Position numbers and translations under genes: made by a program. This document shows, in pieces, positions 60,372 to 64,000 of a DNA stretch of 64,000 nucleotides. The stretch's first letter is position 1. Each line of letters begins with the position of its first letter. The stretch is from Rhizobacter sp. Root404 (GTDB lineage Bacteria > Pseudomonadota > Gammaproteobacteria > Burkholderiales > Burkholderiaceae_C): assembly GCF_001425865.1 (NCBI RefSeq), contig NZ_LMDS01000004.1, positions 251,515 to 315,514 on the forward strand, in the 5' to 3' direction. The notes beneath the pieces are model-generated. The model had not been told where the DNA came from and made no database searches. It saw only the letters and a list, made by a program, of their open reading frames with translations.

Positions 60372-60933
60372 CCCGCACTGCGACATCAGCGAGACGATCC
60401 AGATGCCCATCGCCGACAGCACGATCCTCGGTGCGAACGTCCAGATCTTCCATCCCGCGCTCGTGAACCTGTACGGTTGCCGCATCGGCGCCGGAACCCG
60501 GATCGGCACCTTCGTGGAGATCCAGGCGGGGGCCGAGGTCGGGGCGCACTGCAAGATCTCCTCGCATTCCTTCATCTGCGAGGGCGTGCTGATCGAGGAC
60601 GAAGTCTTCATCGGCCACGGCGTGATGTTCACCAACGATCTGGCGCCGCGGGCCACTGCCGCCGGCGGAGGCCTGCAGACGGCGGCCGACTGGACGCTGG
60701 AGCGCACGCGCGTGCAGTTCGGCGCCGCCATCGGCAGCAACGCCACCGTCGTTGCCGGCATCACCATCGGCCGTCATGCGCTGGTCGGTGCCGGCGCAGT
60801 CGTCACGCACGACGTGCCGGATCACGCGATCGTGGCCGGCGTCCCGGCCCGCGTGATCGGCGACACGCGCACGCGCCTGGCGGCCGATCAGACCCCGACA
60901 CCCGAGACATCGCAGGCAGGAGTGAACACGTGA
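60355..60933 (+). CDS. Left-handed beta-helix N-acetyltransferase, WbpD-like
   Basis: A 192-residue hexapeptide-repeat protein. Repeats of the form [LIV]-G-x4 (I-G-A-G-T-R, I-G-T-F-V-E, V-G-A-H-C-K, I-G-H-G-V-M, I-G-S-N-A-T, I-G-R-H-A-L) form a beta helix, ended by A-I-V-A-G-V-P-A-R-V-I-G. The layout fits acetylation of a UDP-3-amino-sugar-uronate (WbpD). The start is uncertain: ATG at 60355 overlaps the fossil and an alternative ATG is at 60403. It is followed, with a GTGA overlap, by an oxidoreductase of the WbpB type. Confidence 0.86.
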   Translation: MSGAFSPHCDISETIQMPIADSTILGANVQIFHPALVNLYGCRIGAGTRIGTFVEIQAGAEVGAHCKISSHSFICEGVLIEDEVFIGHGVMFTNDLAPRATAAGGGLQTAADWTLERTRVQFGAAIGSNATVVAGITIGRHALVGAGAVVTHDVPDHAIVAGVPARVIGDTRTRLAADQTPTPETSQAGVNT

Positions 60934-61952
60934 TCAACATCGGCATCATCGGCTACGGATACTGGGGCCCGAACCTCGTACGCAACTTCGCGGAGACGCG
61001 CGGCGCTACGGTCGCGGCGGTCGCCGATCTCGACACCGAGAAGCTCGCGATCGTCAACCGACGCTTCCCGGCGGTCAAGACCACCACCGACTACCGCGAG
61101 TTGCTCGCCGACCCGGCGATCGACGCGATCGCGATCGCCACGCCCGTCTCGACCCACTTCGAGCTCGGCCTGGCCGCGCTGCGTGCCGGCAAGCACCTGT
61201 GGCTCGAGAAGCCGATGACCGAAACCTCGCAGCAGGCCCGCCAGCTCGTCGACGAGGCCGAGAAGCGCCAGCTCGTGCTGATCGTCGACCACACCTTCAT
61301 CTACACCGGCGCGGTCGCGAAGATGGCCGAGATCATCCAAGCCAGCGAGCTCGGGCGCATCTATTACTACGACTCGATCCGCGTCAACCTCGGCCTGTTC
61401 CAGCGCGACGTGAGCGTGATCTCCGACCTGGCGGTCCATGACTTCTCGATCCTCGACCACCTGCTCGACGAACACCCGGTCGCGGTCTCGGCGAGCGGCA
61501 CCAACCACTTCCCCGGCACACCGGAGAACCTGGCCTACGTGACGCTGTTCTACGAATCCGGAACCATCGCGCACGCCAACGTGAGCTGGCTCGCGCCGGT
61601 GAAGGTGCGCCAGATCCTGATCGGCGGCAGCAAGAAGATGATCACGTACGACGACCTCGAGCCGAGCGAGAAGATCAAGGTCTACGACAAGGGCGTCGAC
61701 TTCACCGACGACCCGCAGAAGATCCACGAGATGCGCGTCGGCTACCGCACCGGGGACATGTGGGCCCCGCGGCTCGCCGTCAGCGAGGCGCTCGGCGTCG
61801 AGGGGCTGCACTTCATCGATTGCATCGAGAACCGGAAGGTGCCCAAGACCGATGGGCAGCTCGGTCTGCGCGTCGTCGAGCTGATCGAGGCCGCCAGCAA
61901 GTCGATGCGCGCCAAAGGCGAAACCGTCTACATCACGAGGCAGCTCGCATGA
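60930..61952 (+). CDS. Gfo/Idh/MocA oxidoreductase, WbpB-like
   Basis: A 340-residue NAD-dependent sugar oxidoreductase. The N-terminal I-N-I-G-I-I-G-Y-G-Y-W-G-P-N is the Rossmann loop, and the conserved E-K-P-M motif (catalytic Lys, about residue 92) follows. The order acetyltransferase-oxidoreductase-aminotransferase is that of WbpD, WbpB and WbpE, which make UDP-2,3-diacetamido uronic acids for surface polysaccharide. A GTG start at 60930 overlaps the acetyltransferase stop. The aminotransferase overlaps its own stop (ATGA). Confidence 0.9.
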   Translation: MINIGIIGYGYWGPNLVRNFAETRGATVAAVADLDTEKLAIVNRRFPAVKTTTDYRELLADPAIDAIAIATPVSTHFELGLAALRAGKHLWLEKPMTETSQQARQLVDEAEKRQLVLIVDHTFIYTGAVAKMAEIIQASELGRIYYYDSIRVNLGLFQRDVSVISDLAVHDFSILDHLLDEHPVAVSASGTNHFPGTPENLAYVTLFYESGTIAHANVSWLAPVKVRQILIGGSKKMITYDDLEPSEKIKVYDKGVDFTDDPQKIHEMRVGYRTGDMWAPRLAVSEALGVEGLHFIDCIENRKVPKTDGQLGLRVVELIEAASKSMRAKGETVYITRQLA

Positions 61953-63088
61953 TTCCCTTCGTCGACCTCAGGACTCAATACCACTCGATCAAGCAGGAGG
62001 TCGACGCGGCCATCCTCGGCGTGCTGGAGAGTTGCCAGTTCACGCTCGGCAGCGAGGTGGCCGCGTTCGAGCAGGAGTTCGCCGCGTACTGCGGCGCGGC
62101 CGAGGGCATCGGCGTCAACACCGGCACCAGCGCCTTGCACCTCGCGCTGCTGGCCGCCGGCATCGGCGCCGGCGACGAGGTGATCACCGTGCCCTTCACG
62201 TTCATCGCGACCGCGTCCGCGATCGACTACACCGGCGCCCGGCCGGTCTTCGTCGACATCGACCCGCGCACCTACACGATGGACCCGAATGCCATCGAAG
62301 CGGCGATCACCCCGCGCACCAAGGCGATCGTGCCGGTGCATCTGTACGGCCAGGCCGCCGACATGGACCCGATCCTGGAAATCGCACGCCGCCACGGCCT
62401 CGTCGTCATCGAGGACGCGTGCCAGGCGCACGGCGCCGACTACAAGGGCCGCCGCGTCGGCAGCCTGGGCGACCTCGGCTGCTTCAGCTTCTATCCCGGC
62501 AAGAACCTCGGGGCCTATGGCGAGGGCGGCATGGTCGTCACCGACCGCCCGGACTACGCGCGCACGATTCGCATGCTGCGCGACTGGGGCGCCGAGAAGA
62601 AGTACCACCACGTGCTGAAGGGCTACAACTTCCGCCTCGAGGGCATGGCCGGCGCCGTGCTGCGCGTGAAGCTGCGGCACCTGGAGGCCTGGACCGAGGC
62701 GCGACGCGCGGCCGCCGCGCGCTACGACGCGCTGCTCGGCGCCGCGGGGATCGCGACGCCCGCGGCGAGCAGCGTCAACCGGCACGTCTATCACCTCTAC
62801 GTCATCCGCACCGATCGGCGCCAGGCCCTGCAGGAGGGCCTGGCCGCCTGCGGCATCCAGACCGGCATCCACTACCCGACGCCGGTGCACCTGCTGCCCG
62901 CGTTCGCGGAACTCGGCCACCGCGTCGGGGACTTCCCGCATGCCGAGCGCGCGGCGAACGAGGTGCTGTCGCTTCCGATGTTCCCGGAGCTGACGGCCGC
63001 GCAGACGGCCGAGGTGGCGCAAGCGGTGATCGCCCTGGACGGCGCGACGCAGGCCACGCGGCGCGAGGCGGTCACATCGCCGGCGTGA
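61949..63088 (+). CDS. DegT/DnrJ-type sugar aminotransferase, WbpE-like
   Basis: A 379-residue PLP enzyme that aminates a keto nucleotide sugar. N-terminal I-P-F-V-D-L-R-T-Q-Y, substrate loop G-V-N-T-G-T-S-A-L-H-L-A-L, E-D-A-C-Q-A-H-G-A, and the PLP-lysine in F-S-F-Y-P-G-K-N-L-G-A-Y-G-E-G-G (about Lys189) are intact. Together with the neighbouring oxidoreductase and acetyltransferase it should install the 3-amino group. It is coupled to the oxidoreductase by ATGA and followed after 6 bases by another acyltransferase. Confidence 0.93.
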   Translation: MIPFVDLRTQYHSIKQEVDAAILGVLESCQFTLGSEVAAFEQEFAAYCGAAEGIGVNTGTSALHLALLAAGIGAGDEVITVPFTFIATASAIDYTGARPVFVDIDPRTYTMDPNAIEAAITPRTKAIVPVHLYGQAADMDPILEIARRHGLVVIEDACQAHGADYKGRRVGSLGDLGCFSFYPGKNLGAYGEGGMVVTDRPDYARTIRMLRDWGAEKKYHHVLKGYNFRLEGMAGAVLRVKLRHLEAWTEARRAAAARYDALLGAAGIATPAASSVNRHVYHLYVIRTDRRQALQEGLAACGIQTGIHYPTPVHLLPAFAELGHRVGDFPHAERAANEVLSLPMFPELTAAQTAEVAQAVIALDGATQATRREAVTSPA

Positions 63089-63094
63089 GCCGCG

Positions 63095-63772
63095 ATGCGT
63101 GTCGAGCACCCGACCGCCCCGGAGGCCGCGCCCGGCCCGCGGCCGCTGCTGATCTTCCCGTGCAACGGCAACGCGATCGAAGCACTCGATTGCCTGGGCA
63201 GCACCTACCGGCTGCTCGGCTTCGTCGATGATTCGCCGGCCAAGCTCGGCCGCCAGGTGCACGGCCACGAGGTCTTCCCGCGCGCGGCGTTCGGCGACTG
63301 GCCGGAGGCCATGGTGCTGGCCGTCCCGGGCAGCGCGCAGTCCTTCCGCTCACGGCGCGCGCTGATCGAGAGCCTGGGCGTCGCGCCCGACCGGTTCGCG
63401 CGCGTCGTGCATCCGGCCGCGCGGGTGTCTCCGCTGGCCGTGCTCGGCCACAACCTGCTCGTGATGGCCGGCGTGGTGATCACCAGCAACGCCCGTATCG
63501 GCCATCACGTGTGCGTGTTGCCGAACAGCGTGATCCACCATGACGTGCAGGTGGACGACTGGAGCCTGATCGGCTCCAACGTCACGCTGGCGGGTGGCAC
63601 GCGGCTCGGCGAGAACTGCTACATCGGCAGCGGCTCGAGCGTGATGAACGGGCTCGACATCGGTGACGGCGCCCTGGTCGGCATCGGCAGCACGGTGATC
63701 CGGCCGGTCGCGGCCGGCGCCGTCGTCGCGGGCAACCCGGCACGTCCGCTGGCGCGCGCGCACCGGCCCTGA
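63095..63772 (+). CDS. NeuD/PglD-type acetyltransferase
   Basis: A 225-residue sugar O- or N-acetyltransferase. The N-terminal L-L-I-F-P-C-N-G-N-A-I-E-A-L-D-C-L and D-D-S-P-A-K-L-G-R make the PglD/NeuD substrate-binding domain. C-terminal hexapeptide repeats (I-G-H-H-V-C, I-G-S-N-V-T, I-G-S-G-S-S, I-G-D-G-A-L) make a beta helix that ends in A-V-V-A-G-N-P-A-R-P. It likely adds an acetyl group to the amino sugar made by the previous genes or to a related one. Confidence 0.88.
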   Translation: MRVEHPTAPEAAPGPRPLLIFPCNGNAIEALDCLGSTYRLLGFVDDSPAKLGRQVHGHEVFPRAAFGDWPEAMVLAVPGSAQSFRSRRALIESLGVAPDRFARVVHPAARVSPLAVLGHNLLVMAGVVITSNARIGHHVCVLPNSVIHHDVQVDDWSLIGSNVTLAGGTRLGENCYIGSGSSVMNGLDIGDGALVGIGSTVIRPVAAGAVVAGNPARPLARAHRP

Positions 63773-63820
63773 GTTCGGGCCAGCACACGCCGGACCGCCA
63801 CGCCGGCGGCCCGCCGCACT

Positions 63821-64000
63821 TCAGAACAGGCCGGTCGTGAACGACCAGGTCCGGTTGGCGCCCAGCGCATTGCCCGCCAGGTCCTTCACCCGGGGATCGG
63901 TCGTTCCGCCACGGATGGTGACCGTGTACCGAGCGAGGGCCGACAGCGTGGAGTTCGGGTTCAGCGTGACCACGCGGGTCGTCGCGTTGTAGGTCACGGT
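63821..64000 (-). CDS. C-terminal end of an Ig-like domain protein (partial)
   Basis: The last 59 codons of a gene that enters from the right edge. The translation T-V-T-Y-N-A-T-T-R-V-V-T-L then Y-T-V-T-I-R-G-G, V-K-D-L-A-G-N-A-L-G and T-W-S-F-T-T-G-L-F matches the end of a bacterial Ig-like module (Big_5/SbsA type), often found in repeated form in large secreted proteins. The stop codon is at 63821-63823. Length, signal peptide and other domains are outside the window. Confidence 0.8.
   Translation of the reverse strand, partial: TVTYNATTRVVTLNPNSTLSALARYTVTIRGGTTDPRVKDLAGNALGANRTWSFTTGLF

Overview
The window is about 64 kb of very GC-rich bacterial chromosome, packed with genes and free of tRNA, rRNA, CRISPR arrays, insertion sequences or phage genes. 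Gene content (MsrB without zinc cysteines, DUF3182, DUF3597, WS/DGAT, phosphoketolase with acetate kinase, PEP-CTERM protein, many PAS kinases, WbpB/E/D-type sugar genes) suggests a betaproteobacterium of the Burkholderiales, perhaps near the Rubrivivax/Leptothrix group. This is an inference from family content, not from a marker gene.

Layout. 1-8.3 kb: a carbamoyltransferase-like half protein, a DksA-type zinc-finger protein, a universal stress protein (USP), a lipoprotein, exonuclease III, a DinG-like helicase with a nuclease domain, and small enzymes. 8.3-13.7 kb: a DUF3182 operon, the oxidative-repair set msrB-msrA and trxC, and two Crp/Fnr-type regulators. 13.8-19.5 kb: a histidine kinase, then phosphoketolase and acetate kinase meeting tail to tail. 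19.5-33.4 kb: small enzymes, a PEP-CTERM protein, a tartrate/malate-type dehydrogenase, a large hybrid kinase, a CueR-like regulator, a three-gene ABC exporter, and a GGDEF-EAL protein with an L,D-transpeptidase. 33.4-60 kb: a stress and low-oxygen survival island with an FNR-type regulator, two related sensor kinases and their response regulators, BON proteins, USPs, Hsp20, DUF2934, OmpW, WS/DGAT, glgC, alcohol dehydrogenase, PEP synthase, CBS proteins, phosphofructokinase, acyl-CoA ligase and a nicotinate phosphoribosyltransferase-like protein. 60-63.8 kb: a nucleotide-sugar locus of the WbpD/B/E type whose dehydrogenase is reduced to a fossil. The right edge cuts a large Ig-like-domain protein.

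The main unifying signal is a 14-bp palindrome of the form TTGAk-N4-CTCAA, a variant of the FNR/FixK box (TTGAT-N4-ATCAA). Fifteen copies, some degenerate, lie in front of genes of the island. Thirteen of the fifteen have a TAnnnT-like -10 element exactly 21 or 22 bp downstream, which is class II FNR promoter geometry. One box is shared by two divergent genes and fits both. Together with the FNR-family regulator at 34.7-35.6 kb, which has FNR-like recognition-helix residues but no N-terminal iron-sulphur cysteines, this reads as one regulon. It would link protein protection (Hsp20, USP, BON), envelope change (OmpW, L,D-transpeptidase), carbon storage (glgC, WS/DGAT), energy metabolism (phosphofructokinase, acyl-CoA ligase, ADH) and its own sensor kinase.

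Several proteins look like decayed or repurposed enzymes: the carbamoyltransferase half domain, an alpha/beta-hydrolase with two of three catalytic residues changed, and the nicotinate phosphoribosyltransferase-like protein.
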